The translations under genes and the position numbers were made by a program. Positions 1 to 8,626 of a DNA stretch of 33,320 nucleotides are shown here, in pieces (position 1 is the stretch's first letter; every line of letters begins with the position of its first letter). Origin of the DNA: a virus; IMG/VR virus record IMGVR_UViG_3300014903_000001, positions 1 through 33,320 of that record, one strand, 5' to 3'. Under the pieces are notes generated by a model that searched no databases, was not told the DNA's origin, and was given only the letters and a program-made list of their open reading frames with translations.

Positions 1-123
1 AATGTGGTACCACCATCATACTGACCTAGAGTTGTACCCCACATAGCTCTGCCAAGTGCTACACCAGTATCACTTTCACCACCTTCGACAGTGAAAATAT
101 CTATACCTAAAACTGTGACAACA
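1..123. repeat. Left copy of 123-bp terminal direct repeat
   Basis: These 123 bases are identical to the last 123 bases of the window. The repeat lies wholly inside a tail gene whose reading frame passes through it without a break. The simplest reading is a circular or circularly permuted genome whose assembly ends overlap, giving a 33,197-bp unit. A true short direct terminal repeat is possible but less likely, since a physical end would cut a tail gene. Confidence 0.95.
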
Positions 124-1952
124 TCTAAAGCAGTATGTGCTACTGCTGTTGTACCAGATACACCTCTTGAACAACCTGTATAAAGATACTCATCTCCTGT
201 AGGAACATATTGAGTGTTTATTGGGCCTAAGATGATTTGCTCAGACCCAATCTGTATTAATTCCTTTTCAATAGAATAAGGATTAGAACCAGTTAATATT
301 TCTATTTTAATATCTGTTTCAACATCATCTATAGAATCAATTAATACCCCAAAGTCATCACTAACATCATAAGATGATAGTGAACCATGGATAATCTCAT
401 CCTTTATTTTAATATAAACAGAACCTCTTGATGCAGTAAGATCATCAGGCTCACCAGCATAATACTCTGAAGATTGTCTCTTGGTAGGAAATTGGATTGA
501 AGTAACACCAACACCAGGCTTAAAGGCTTTTTTACCTTTTAAAACTGCAGTTCCTTCGATGAAAACATAACCACCAGAACCGCTTACTGGGTCAACTGTT
601 GGTGGGTTCCACGGTCTTGACACTGAATCTAGGTTGTACTCATACTTCAAACCAGTTAGGTTTAAGTAATCCAAAGCATCATCATCTATGACATTTAGGA
701 ATTCAAGAGTGAAAGCTGATTCAATTGTTACATTGATTTTACCTTCGGCATCAATGTAACATGCTGAAACATCAAACCCACTGCCTTCAGTCCCATCCCC
801 AGCTTCAATTGCAGATTTGAGGTTCCCACAGATATGTGATGGTGCCGGATTATTAGTATTCTGAGAATCAGGTGTCCAATCAAAGATACCCTCCGATAAA
901 GTTATCAGAGTGTTTGTTGCTGTGTTATAGGGATCAGTCTCACGTATCGAGAATTGTCGAACACCATCTGCAATATGACATATGGTATCAACTTGCATTG
1001 AAGAACTTAGTTTCTGACCGAGTTTAGAATCTAACTCAGACAGGGTAGACTTAGCCTTAAATGCATATGTAGCAAGGTTACGTCCAGGAGATAGTGATTC
1101 TACATTACCTGACCATAGAACACGTCCAGATGCCGATTTAAGCCAGCATCTACGACCTCTGATGTAATAAGGGTACCCATAACCAGTGTAAGCACCAAAG
1201 AAGCCTTGAGCACCAATACCAGCTACAACACCACTAGACCAGCTTTCTACGGTCTCTAATTGAGCTCTTTCTAAGTTATCTAGAGTGGTTTGATCATCTG
1301 CGGGGACATAAGTTAAACCATCATAATACATTGCTTCTCGGTTTACCCAAAGGTATCCAGAGGATGGTAAAATAGCTGTGGCATCCCCACTAATAGCAGG
1401 TGTAGATCCAATATAATCCATCGTTACTTTAGGTGCTGTTACACCTGGAGCAAAGTTTTCAGTTATAAAGCCATCAATATCAACTAAAGTAAGTGACATA
1501 CCATCATCATTGATGGTACCCTTTTTCATGTCAAGTTGTTGACTAACCGTGTTAGGTAATGAATTCTGGTCAAGGTAGATATAGGTTAAAGTGTCTTCAA
1601 AACCTTCAATAGTCAACTCAAAGGGCTCAAATGATCCGCTATACTCCCTCAAAAAGAATCTATCATAGGACGAATCAACTGCTGTCCCACCAATGTATTC
1701 TATCTTGTAGGCACCGTAGAAATATTCAGTATGGAATTCAAGGTAATCTTCATTAGCATCTGGTCTGCTTACTACAAATTCAACACTCGAATCAGTAACA
1801 AATGATCCTGAATCATCATTAAATTTATAAACCCTCCAATTGCTAACATATAAAATCTCTGACCATTGAGCATCAGTGGCTTCCCCAGCAATATTTAAAC
1901 GGAAATGTCCCGGCCCTAATCTATTGGCATGTACTTGTAATTGTATGCTCAT
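1..1952 (-). CDS. Tail hub / host-specificity-like protein, N-terminal part (continues at 33197)
   Basis: This is an open frame starting at the ATG at 1952, directly after the TAA of the preceding gene (1953-1955), and running off the left edge. Through the 123-bp terminal overlap it continues in frame at 33197 and ends at 31901; the whole product is 1082 residues. The N-terminal part is beta-rich, begins MSIQLQVHANRLG, and shows no signal peptide or membrane segment. It follows the tape measure gene and two smaller tail genes, and is followed by fibre genes, the usual place of the baseplate hub or central tip protein (lambda gpJ position). Function is inferred from size and position; I recognise no specific domain. 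Confidence 0.75.
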   Translation of the reverse strand, partial: MSIQLQVHANRLGPGHFRLNIAGEATDAQWSEILYVSNWRVYKFNDDSGSFVTDSSVEFVVSRPDANEDYLEFHTEYFYGAYKIEYIGGTAVDSSYDRFFLREYSGSFEPFELTIEGFEDTLTYIYLDQNSLPNTVSQQLDMKKGTINDDGMSLTLVDIDGFITENFAPGVTAPKVTMDYIGSTPAISGDATAILPSSGYLWVNREAMYYDGLTYVPADDQTTLDNLERAQLETVESWSSGVVAGIGAQGFFGAYTGYGYPYYIRGRRCWLKSASGRVLWSGNVESLSPGRNLATYAFKAKSTLSELDSKLGQKLSSSMQVDTICHIADGVRQFSIRETDPYNTATNTLITLSEGIFDWTPDSQNTNNPAPSHICGNLKSAIEAGDGTEGSGFDVSACYIDAEGKINVTIESAFTLEFLNVIDDDALDYLNLTGLKYEYNLDSVSRPWNPPTVDPVSGSGGYVFIEGTAVLKGKKAFKPGVGVTSIQFPTKRQSSEYYAGEPDDLTASRGSVYIKIKDEIIHGSLSSYDVSDDFGVLIDSIDDVETDIKIEILTGSNPYSIEKELIQIGSEQIILGPINTQYVPTGDEYLYTGCSRGVSGTTAVAHTALDVVTVLGIDIFTVEGGESDTGVALGRAMWGTTLGQYDGGTT

Positions 1953-2696
1953 TTATGACCTGATAAAATCAATTGATGTTGAGTAAAAACCCGAGTTATT
2001 ATAACCACCCTCTACAGGAAATACTAAATCTCCCTGGAATGAATAGTTTATTTTTAGTTTATCACCTCTCTGAGATGCAATAATTGGGGTGTCACTATAG
2101 AATTCCACATAAGGAGTGTAGTCTTCCATGAACCTTATTTCCACATCCCCTAAAGCAGCAGAATCCCATATGTCACGCATGATATCACATTGAGTTGAGT
2201 TAAGCATACTCCAACTTATAGTTCTTGTAGTAGAGTGGCTGTTAAGTTGAGTGTGTGTGGTCCCATTGGCTGTTACTATCTGATTAGTTTTTTTACCATA
2301 ACCACCATGGTCGTCACTTCTATTACCTTCTTTAATCAGAAGGTTTTTGACGGTACCTGTTGATGTGAAGGAACTTACTGGGGTAGCTGTGAAATCATCT
2401 ACTCCAAACAAAGCCCACCCACTGGCATCTACAGGGTATACCGTAGTTGCATTAATGTTCTCAAAAACTATCTTAGAGCTGTACTCACTATTATCATCAA
2501 TAAATAGATCCCCAATTGTAAAGGGGTCTTCAGTAGCAATCCGCTCATTAAGGTGGGTAATCAATTCTTCAGGATAATATGAACCAGAGGTTAATGTCAC
2601 CGTAAATGTTTGAGCAGCAAAGGTATTCCACCACTTGATTGTGTTATTGGTTGAATCTATCACCACTGGGGCAACTAAAGCATTATAAGTTGGCAT
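1953..2696 (-). CDS. Distal tail protein, paralogue of the gene just upstream
   Basis: The product has 247 residues, starts MPTYNALVAPVV, and is beta-rich with no membrane segment. It sits between the 231-residue tail gene (3393-2698) and the tail hub gene (1952 onward), with almost no spacing on either side, so it is translated as part of the tail module. Its N-terminal half carries the pattern hydrophobic strand, SGSYYPEELITHLNERI, then a WALFGVDDFTA segment near residue 94. The upstream 231-residue protein has a matching order (GTYPTIYSILDAMNTELA, then WNLLGFDSNKT), so the two look like diverged duplicates. A distal tail or tail-tip structural role is inferred from position. Confidence 0.7.
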   Translation of the reverse strand: MPTYNALVAPVVIDSTNNTIKWWNTFAAQTFTVTLTSGSYYPEELITHLNERIATEDPFTIGDLFIDDNSEYSSKIVFENINATTVYPVDASGWALFGVDDFTATPVSSFTSTGTVKNLLIKEGNRSDDHGGYGKKTNQIVTANGTTHTQLNSHSTTRTISWSMLNSTQCDIMRDIWDSAALGDVEIRFMEDYTPYVEFYSDTPIIASQRGDKLKINYSFQGDLVFPVEGGYNNSGFYSTSIDFIRS

Positions 2697-2697
2697 G

Positions 2698-3393
2698 TTA
2701 CACCCTTCGAAGTGTGAGATTCAAACTATATAGTTTCTTAGTTAGGGTATTCCTTACGAGGATCGACTGTAAGCCATTTATAGACTTACCTGTGAGTACA
2801 TAGCTGTTCACAAGGCCGTTCGTGTCATACATCGTAATTGTGTGCCCCTCAGCAGCATTTGCATACCACAGTTCCACCCCAAGTTTTTCATCTTGGGTTA
2901 CAAAGTCGTACATAATATTCTGAGTCGGCAGGTTTGCAAATACAACCTGTTTAACCTGACCCCTGATACCAACACCTTGGTCAGTTATCATCTCACGGCC
3001 TTCTTGACCTATTTTATTCAAATAAGGTAACCAAAGTAGCCCAACAGGTCTTCGTGTTGCAATGTGGTTTACTAAAGGTGTATATGTTTTATTGCTATCA
3101 AACCCTAATAAATTCCATAAGGTATCACTTGAGGATGATATATCCGCTCCAAAGCTATTAAAAAAATAAGGTAACCAAGGTAAACCAACACCATGCACAT
3201 AACCATCTGAATTCAAACTTAAAACGACATCCCCGGCAAGTTCTGTGTTCATGGCATCTAAGATGCTATAGATTGTAGGGTATGTGCCTACAGGTATGGC
3301 ATGAGAACCTATTATAGAATCGGTATAAAAGGTAACATCTGAGTAAGAAAACCCCTCATCTGATAATTCTTGTTCTACGTGAAATTCAATCAT
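2698..3393 (-). CDS. Distal tail protein following the tape measure
   Basis: The product has 231 residues and starts at an ATG that overlaps the tape measure stop by four bases (ATGA), implying coupled translation. It contains GTYPTIYSILDAMNTELA near residue 37 and WNLLGFDSNKT near residue 93, the same two landmarks in the same order as in the next gene (2696-1953). A PVGLLWLPYLN segment occurs mid-protein, echoed earlier as VGLPWLPYFFN, which may be an internal repeat. In siphoviruses the gene after the tape measure usually encodes the distal tail (Dit-like) protein. The placement fits but the sequence alone does not prove it. Confidence 0.7.
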   Translation of the reverse strand: MIEFHVEQELSDEGFSYSDVTFYTDSIIGSHAIPVGTYPTIYSILDAMNTELAGDVVLSLNSDGYVHGVGLPWLPYFFNSFGADISSSSDTLWNLLGFDSNKTYTPLVNHIATRRPVGLLWLPYLNKIGQEGREMITDQGVGIRGQVKQVVFANLPTQNIMYDFVTQDEKLGVELWYANAAEGHTITMYDTNGLVNSYVLTGKSINGLQSILVRNTLTKKLYSLNLTLRRV

Positions 3394-5363
3394 GATTGCT
3401 CAATTGCTCCCCTGTTAATACGTGGAGCGGATTTACCAGCATGTTCATTTACAAGACCGAGAATGGCTCTTGAAGTGTCAGCACCACCTATAACACCTTG
3501 AATAGTGATATAGGTAATGTTTTGCCCTGCTTGTCCTGAAGCATTGCCTACTGGGGATAATGGAGGGGGTGTGCTATCACCTCGACTACCACCTTGAGGT
3601 GCTGAGGACGAAACGGAACCTGATCTTGAACCAGACCCACCACCTTTTAGTTTACCTACAGCGGCCCTTAAAGCACCAGCAGCAGCTAATAATAAAACAC
3701 CACCGACGATTAACCCTGGTCCAGATAACGCCTGTAGGTTCAATAAACCTATACCAGTTGCTATGAATAAAGCACCCATAGTTTGGGCAAAGGTGGCAAA
3801 CATACCAAGTAAGGTACCTAACATCTTTTTACCAGCACCTGCGGAATCACTAGAAACATTCACGAAGAACTCACCTAGTGCCATAGCAGATTGGGATAAC
3901 ATGTTGTGTATTTGATTTGAAATAACGGCGGACCATTGAGCATTTAATGACTTAGAAGCCTCCAAGGTTTCTTTCTGAATCCTTAGTTTTTCTGCTTTGG
4001 CTTCTTCCTCTTGCTCTAGGGTATATGCCCTCACTTGGTCTTCTAGGGATACTATCTGTTCAAGATGCTGGAGTTTAGTATCATTGACGGCTATCAGGTG
4101 TTCATTTAAGGAGTTCATGTCCCACGTCATCTGATCCATGGCACGTTGTCTTTTAGCAGCATTACGGGCATCAATTATAGCATCTGCTTTATCCCCTTGA
4201 ATTTTTTCAGCATCATAGTTTCTTTGTAGCCTAGCTATGTATTCATCATCTAATACTTTTTGCTTGTTTAAATCTTCTGCAAAATTTTTAAGTCTTTTTG
4301 CCCTTTCATCCTCTTGCTCTTGTCCACCAGTAATACTAACATCACCGGGGGATGGTCGTGTTGGGCCTTCAAAATCAGGAACATCAGCATCATCATAAAA
4401 AGCTAGACCTTTAGCAATCCCAGCCCCCGGAGTTAAAAGTGCAGTTAAGGTTTTAAGGAGAGTACCTGTACGTTTTGTAGCTCTAACTAAACCTCTCTCT
4501 AAAACGCCTACACCCCCAGCAGAACTCTTTAAAAATGCTTGCCAGTTTTCGTCCTGATCAATTACAGCACCAATATTAGACTTAAGGTTACCCATTGCGG
4601 TGGATAAGGCGTCATATTTGTCAATAGCTAAGTCATCTGAAATATTAGATTTATCACGTACTTTTTTAAGTTCAATTAAACCTAGACGTAATGCCATCTG
4701 CCCTCTTTCAGCAGTTAACATCGTTCCATTTATTTTTTCATAGGCTTTGATTTGATTGAGAATATCATTAGTGGTGGCACCTAAAACCTTTTGTAAAGCA
4801 CCTAAAGCCCCTGTTTCACCAACACGGGTTATCATCCCCATAGTTTCGCCAAAAGACTTACCGAGATCAGCTGCCATAAACCTAGCAGCTTTCATAGACG
4901 ATGTAACCTCATCTAAACTAAACCCTGCCCTTGCTAATCTATTAGCATAGGAAAGGAGGTCAGTGTCTGTTACAGTACGTTTAGTGGCTTCTCGGAGGGT
5001 ATCTAACGCTCTTGCAGTATTACCAAAGTTACGTTGAGCTGCTTCACCCAACATTTTATCAGTTGCACCTTCACGGCCAAGATCGGAAATGAATTTCAAA
5101 GTTTTCCCAACAGCCTTAAATGCTTGAGCCCCTAATTGAACTTTAGCATAAAGCTCTATCCATTGAGTAGAGGCTTTTTTAGCACCTTCTGCAGATTTAT
5201 CCCCGGCTTCTTTACCAGTTCTTGCTGCATTCTTTTGGCTTTGGGATGTTTTATCAACAGATTGCTTAAGATCATCAACTGCACCAGTTGCTTTTTGGGT
5301 GTCTTTTTTAAGATCTCCTTCACCCTCTAAGCCAATGACTATTTCACCATCTTTTTTTGTCAT
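3390..5363 (-). CDS. Tail tape measure protein
   Basis: The product has 657 residues. It is lysine- and alanine-rich and helical, with a coiled-coil-like N-terminus (residues about 15-70), a long helical middle, a strongly charged coiled coil (about 350-470), and a hydrophobic stretch around 515-570 that looks like one or two membrane-spanning helices. A Gly/Ser-rich linker follows. This is the standard design of tape measure proteins, which set tail length and contribute to DNA delivery across the host membrane. It directly follows the tail assembly chaperone pair, the conserved order in siphoviruses. At roughly 1.5 angstrom per residue the tail would be near 100 nm, an estimate from the family rule. 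No lytic transglycosylase or peptidase motif was seen. Confidence 0.9.
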   Translation of the reverse strand: MTKKDGEIVIGLEGEGDLKKDTQKATGAVDDLKQSVDKTSQSQKNAARTGKEAGDKSAEGAKKASTQWIELYAKVQLGAQAFKAVGKTLKFISDLGREGATDKMLGEAAQRNFGNTARALDTLREATKRTVTDTDLLSYANRLARAGFSLDEVTSSMKAARFMAADLGKSFGETMGMITRVGETGALGALQKVLGATTNDILNQIKAYEKINGTMLTAERGQMALRLGLIELKKVRDKSNISDDLAIDKYDALSTAMGNLKSNIGAVIDQDENWQAFLKSSAGGVGVLERGLVRATKRTGTLLKTLTALLTPGAGIAKGLAFYDDADVPDFEGPTRPSPGDVSITGGQEQEDERAKRLKNFAEDLNKQKVLDDEYIARLQRNYDAEKIQGDKADAIIDARNAAKRQRAMDQMTWDMNSLNEHLIAVNDTKLQHLEQIVSLEDQVRAYTLEQEEEAKAEKLRIQKETLEASKSLNAQWSAVISNQIHNMLSQSAMALGEFFVNVSSDSAGAGKKMLGTLLGMFATFAQTMGALFIATGIGLLNLQALSGPGLIVGGVLLLAAAGALRAAVGKLKGGGSGSRSGSVSSSAPQGGSRGDSTPPPLSPVGNASGQAGQNITYITIQGVIGGADTSRAILGLVNEHAGKSAPRINRGAIEQS

Positions 5364-5375
5364 GCAGTTTATTTC

Positions 5376-5729
5376 CTATGCAATTATGAAACGATTCTTT
5401 TTAATTTTATTCTTTTTCTCTTGCTTCTCAAATTCTTTACGGTCATGGTCATCATTGAGCCTAGAGATAAGATCCATCATATCTGTGTATAGGCTTGGCT
5501 GCTCAATCCAAGACCCTGCTTGAAGCATCACACCTTTCCTGTAGTTTCTATATAGGAGAAAGGGGTGTTGATCACATATGGTTGTTACGGGGTTGTTTAC
5601 TAGGTAGCACCTGACGCACTCAGACATATCAATGGTCTCGCCATCGAGACCATTGATTTTACCAGCTATTCCTTGTGTACATGTACACTTAGGGAGACCT
5701 TTTATGCTTGATCTGAATGCTATAGTAAG
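5376..5729 (-). CDS. Tail assembly chaperone T-type extension, reached by -1 frameshift
   Basis: This frame follows the chaperone gene 6154-5720 and overlaps its 3' end. It has no credible start: the only initiator-like codon at its head is a TTG at 5759. At the A AAA AAC heptamer (5735-5729) a -1 shift changes the reading from QRKNLL-stop to QRKKLTIAFRSS and continues for 117 residues, giving a 259-residue fusion of the lambda gpGT type. The extension has KCTCTQG, ECVRC and ICDQH cysteine clusters that could bind zinc, and a highly charged C-terminus (KKNKIKKNRFIIA). Known chaperone fusions of this kind recruit the tape measure protein, whose gene follows at 5363. Confidence 0.85.
   Translation of the reverse strand, partial: LTIAFRSSIKGLPKCTCTQGIAGKINGLDGETIDMSECVRCYLVNNPVTTICDQHPFLLYRNYRKGVMLQAGSWIEQPSLYTDMMDLISRLNDDHDRKEFEKQEKKNKIKKNRFIIA
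5628..5657. repeat. Perfect 13-bp inverted repeat with 4-base loop inside the T-type extension
   Basis: Bases 5628-5640 pair exactly with 5645-5657 around the loop CCAT. On the coding strand it spans the codons for INGLDGETID. It starts about 72 bases after the frameshift site, further than a usual stimulatory stem-loop. A second exact palindrome, GTGTACATGTACAC, lies at 5675-5688. Role unknown: RNA structure slowing ribosomes, or a protein binding site. Confidence 0.7.
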
Positions 5730-6154
5730 TTTTTTCTTTGTGCCTCTGTCATGGAGCAACTTGCATGGATTGTACCACCTACCCCGATAAACATATCCAA
5801 GGTAAGTCTTTCATCCTCTAACATGATCTTTTCCAGGGTTTCCTCTGAAACGTAACCATTAAGACGGTCTAGTGGTTTACCATCAATTGAGGTAACATGA
5901 CGCTGAAAGATGTCGAAGAATATATCATAAGGGTTCAGGCTACTAGAGCTAGAGGCCAATACCATAAGCTGTCCTTTATAATGGGACTTCTGCTTTAAGG
6001 TAGGCAACTCATACTCAAATGGCATAAGAACCTCACCATCTTTAGGTACTATAAACTGATTATCCAAGGTTTCCATGAACTTCTTGATATCAGAATTTTC
6101 ATGGTCAAGGTTAGGGTCATTATCACTGTAGGTTATTGCTGTTGCTTTACTCAT
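5720..6154 (-). CDS. Tail assembly chaperone (gpG-like)
   Basis: The product has 144 residues, starts MSKATAITYSDN and is acidic and probably helical. It lies between the tail tube gene and the tape measure gene, exactly where siphoviruses encode the cytoplasmic chaperone that keeps the tape measure soluble during tail assembly. Its last codons are AGA AAA AAC TTA CTA TAG; the A AAA AAC in the correct phase allows a fraction of ribosomes to shift -1 into the following frame. The gene has a good ribosome binding site (GGAGG) just before the ATG at 6154. Family membership rests on position, length and the frameshift, not on a recognised motif. Confidence 0.85.
   Translation of the reverse strand: MSKATAITYSDNDPNLDHENSDIKKFMETLDNQFIVPKDGEVLMPFEYELPTLKQKSHYKGQLMVLASSSSSLNPYDIFFDIFQRHVTSIDGKPLDRLNGYVSEETLEKIMLEDERLTLDMFIGVGGTIHASCSMTEAQRKNLL
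5729..5735 (-). other. Programmed -1 ribosomal frameshift site (A AAA AAC)
   Basis: The heptamer AAAAAAC lies in the phase X XXY YYZ relative to the chaperone frame (AGA AAA AAC). The zero frame stops three codons later (TAG at 5722-5720). The -1 frame is open from there to 5376. This is a canonical slippery sequence at the canonical place in a siphovirus tail module. Confidence 0.88.
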
Positions 6155-6181
6155 TGTACACCTCCAAGTGTGTTATTAAAC

Positions 6182-6202
6182 AAGGGTAGGAAATCTACCC
6201 TT
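6182..6202 (-). terminator. Hairpin after the tail tube gene
   Basis: AAGGGTAG (6182-6189) pairs exactly with CTACCCTT (6195-6202) around a five-base loop. On the minus strand the stem is followed by GTTTAATAA, a weak U-run. It sits just after the stop of the abundant tail tube gene and before the chaperone gene, so it may be an attenuating terminator or an mRNA 3'-end stabiliser. Confidence 0.55.
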
Positions 6203-6216
6203 TGAATATTGAACTT

Positions 6217-7443
6217 TTACTGGGCACCAAAGATACCGATTGTCCAAGGGCTGACCCCACTAACATCTGATCGGCAAATCTTACAGGTAACTTCCCAAGC
6301 TAGGATACCATTGATATCAGATTCAGAAATTTCAAGTATCTGACATACAGGTGCTACTATAACCAAATTATTGGATTCATCGTCGGAAACCTGCAGGTGA
6401 ACATGGAACTCACCACCTGTGGTTGAGTACAACAGATGGGGGTCGAAGGTCACAGCGGTATCTTGAGGCATGGTAAATTTAATGGTGGGTATCTGCTCTG
6501 TAGAGACATAAGCCCCCCTACCATTATCATTTGAACCATCTGTACACTCACTCTGAGTTTGACCATCATCAAATTCCACTGAACTAAATGGGATTGATTC
6601 ATTATCTACCTTCAGGGAGCATCCTCTGGTCTGCAGGATATTAGATTTAGACTCGATAGCACCTGCACCATCCGCTACTGTGTAATCCGGTGTTGCACTG
6701 GTCTTATCATGACGATGACCATCACCAAGGAAACTAAACTTAAAGCTGAAGAAAGAGCCCATATCTTCACCAACAGCACCACCTAAAGTGAAGCTACCCA
6801 TACAACCTGTAATGATATCTTGGATAACCTTGTTATTTCTGATGTCAGTGTGGGTAAAAACCGATAAAGAACTCATACCATCTACAGCAGGTGTAATGTT
6901 AGTGGCTGCATAGACTATACCACCAGATTCAGGTACGTCACTGATTGCATATGCCCACTCTACTGCATCGGTAGTGGTGTTCACGGCATCGAACTGTACA
7001 AATTCTACATCGGAACCACCAGATAGGGCTGTAATACCATAAATCCCACCTAGTAGGGCTTCATTGCCACTATCTGTGTAAGTTAGTGATGTAGTAGTAC
7101 CTGCACCATCAATAGCTAAACCTACAGAGGGTACAATAGAAGCACAAGCAAGTAACCAAGGTCCTATTTCAGCGTTTAATGAAGCTTGTGTATCTACACC
7201 AGCGGGGGTATTACTACCCCTAGCAGGGATTGTAAGTTCAACTGTAGGTGCTTGCCTACCAACTTCATTAGGGTCTCTGGCAAGGTCTTCACGTTGGAAT
7301 TCAGGGTCTATCTGAGCTGTCTCAGAAGCAGCACTGAACTCTTCACATTCAACTTGCTGGTAGGAAGCAGAGCCTATTGCCTCCACACCAAAGGTTGATT
7401 CCGTTGCTACAAATACGTTTCTTCGTAAAGTATGCTTGGCCAT
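6217..7443 (-). CDS. Major tail tube protein
   Basis: The product has 408 residues, starts MAKHTLRRNVFVATESTFGVEA and is rich in beta strands, Thr, Ser and Gly. The opening (basic first residues, then a V.xATEstFG-type segment) and the position between the tail terminator-like gene and the chaperone frameshift pair are typical of tail tube proteins, which stack as hexamers into the tail shaft. The protein is longer than many tube proteins (often 150-300 residues), so it probably carries an inserted or C-terminal decorating domain; six or more cysteines are spread over the second half. A hairpin follows the stop, which is common after highly expressed structural genes. The call is made from composition and gene order. 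Confidence 0.8.
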   Translation of the reverse strand: MAKHTLRRNVFVATESTFGVEAIGSASYQQVECEEFSAASETAQIDPEFQREDLARDPNEVGRQAPTVELTIPARGSNTPAGVDTQASLNAEIGPWLLACASIVPSVGLAIDGAGTTTSLTYTDSGNEALLGGIYGITALSGGSDVEFVQFDAVNTTTDAVEWAYAISDVPESGGIVYAATNITPAVDGMSSLSVFTHTDIRNNKVIQDIITGCMGSFTLGGAVGEDMGSFFSFKFSFLGDGHRHDKTSATPDYTVADGAGAIESKSNILQTRGCSLKVDNESIPFSSVEFDDGQTQSECTDGSNDNGRGAYVSTEQIPTIKFTMPQDTAVTFDPHLLYSTTGGEFHVHLQVSDDESNNLVIVAPVCQILEISESDINGILAWEVTCKICRSDVSGVSPWTIGIFGAQ

Positions 7444-7444
7444 A

Positions 7445-7897
7445 TTATATTGTCTCCTGCACGTTTAATTGTAAAGTGTAGACCAGCTCCTGGTGAGAAT
7501 GGCCGCTATATTGAGGAACTCTTTGGGAACTAAGGACGAACACTCCGTTACATCCATTGACCCAAAGGCTTGTCTTCTTAAATATTCTTATAATCTTAGT
7601 GTCATCCTCATCCAGGATGAGGTTAAGATAATCATTTTTCATTTTGGTTGGATAAAAGAAATGAAACTCTAGTGGGATTAATCTATAATCCACCGAAGAG
7701 TTATTCTCTGTAATATTATCCGGTAAAGATGGCTGTAATTGGTGAAGAAACTTCCTCATAAAGTGGCCACTAAAAAAGCTATCAGCTCTTGAATCATCAA
7801 TAGTGATGTAGTGGAACTTAGCTTTGGTAAATATCGTGGGTGTAATAGACTCTAAGGCCACTTTAAATGACTCTATTTGTTCTGTAACTACACTCAT
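7445..7897 (-). CDS. Tail terminator / neck protein (putative)
   Basis: The product has 150 residues, starts MSVVTEQIESFKVALES. A helical N-terminus is followed by beta strands, as in tail terminator (lambda gpU-like) and HK97 gp10-neighbour proteins that cap the tail tube. Its ATG overlaps the stop of the connector gene by one base and it ends one base before the tail tube start, placing it in the head-tail joining block. No diagnostic motif is visible; the call rests on order and size. Confidence 0.6.
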   Translation of the reverse strand: MSVVTEQIESFKVALESITPTIFTKAKFHYITIDDSRADSFFSGHFMRKFLHQLQPSLPDNITENNSSVDYRLIPLEFHFFYPTKMKNDYLNLILDEDDTKIIRIFKKTSLWVNGCNGVFVLSSQRVPQYSGHSHQELVYTLQLNVQETI

Positions 7898-8607
7898 TAT
7901 GGCACCAACTTAGGGAAATAGATGTTAGCATCTGTATCAGGTACTAAATCCTGAGCGGTATCTAATGGTAAGTTGGCTAACAGTTTGTCCATAACGTCAT
8001 TATATTCATCCAAATAGGTCTGAGCAAGGTTCTTGGAATAGTTATCTTGGCTACCGTCGGTTTTTGCGGCCCACAGCATATGGAGAGTACGGTTTTTTAA
8101 GGCACTATCAAGTGCAGGTTTATCAGTAACCATACCAGCTGCAAGTCTTGGGCTGTTATTATGGAACATTATTCGAATGTGGTCCTCAGCCCTACGTATA
8201 TCATCTGTGTAATTGACATTATTTGGGTCGAGTTCAGTATAACTGATGTCCGGGGACATGGTGTCAATATCGGCGGTCGTTACTCCTGGAATCCAAGGGT
8301 CAACGAGTATATGGAGGTACATGGTTCTATGCTCTTCAGCACCATCATAGGTAAATATGATATCACAACGGTAACATAAGTTAGGTTCAAAGGTAGAGGT
8401 GTCTGATACATCTATGACCCATTTCAATACTTCATCTGTTACATCCCAAGTGCCTGACACGTCCTCTAAGGAGCCTGTGCCATCTGGGGCATAGAAAGAT
8501 ATACTTATGTCCGTCGGTGGACTTGTGAGGTTATTATAGTCCACTACAGGTCTATAATACAGGGACGCTGCTGTTGAACCTGATCTGATTTCAAATGTTT
8601 GATTCAT
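7897..8607 (-). CDS. Head-tail connector with N-terminal beta domain (putative)
   Basis: The product has 236 residues and looks two-part. Residues 1 to about 110 form a beta-rich Ig-like region (FEIRSGSTAASLYYRPVV through HILVDPW). Residues about 130-225 are helical (DDIRRAEDHIRIMF, KNLAQTYLDEYNDVMDKLL), resembling the helical bundle of head-completion proteins that bind under the portal. It lies after the capsid genes and before the tail terminator-like gene, where connectors are encoded. The N-terminal extension is unusual for a connector and might be a neck decoration. The function is inferred. Confidence 0.6.
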   Translation of the reverse strand: MNQTFEIRSGSTAASLYYRPVVDYNNLTSPPTDISISFYAPDGTGSLEDVSGTWDVTDEVLKWVIDVSDTSTFEPNLCYRCDIIFTYDGAEEHRTMYLHILVDPWIPGVTTADIDTMSPDISYTELDPNNVNYTDDIRRAEDHIRIMFHNNSPRLAAGMVTDKPALDSALKNRTLHMLWAAKTDGSQDNYSKNLAQTYLDEYNDVMDKLLANLPLDTAQDLVPDTDANIYFPKLVP

Positions 8608-8626
8608 TTTTTACCCTAATCCTAGA

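Noticed and set aside
5376-5759. An independent 127-residue gene
   Set aside because: Its only start is a TTG within the chaperone gene without a ribosome binding site; the in-phase A AAA AAC explains its expression as a -1 fusion.
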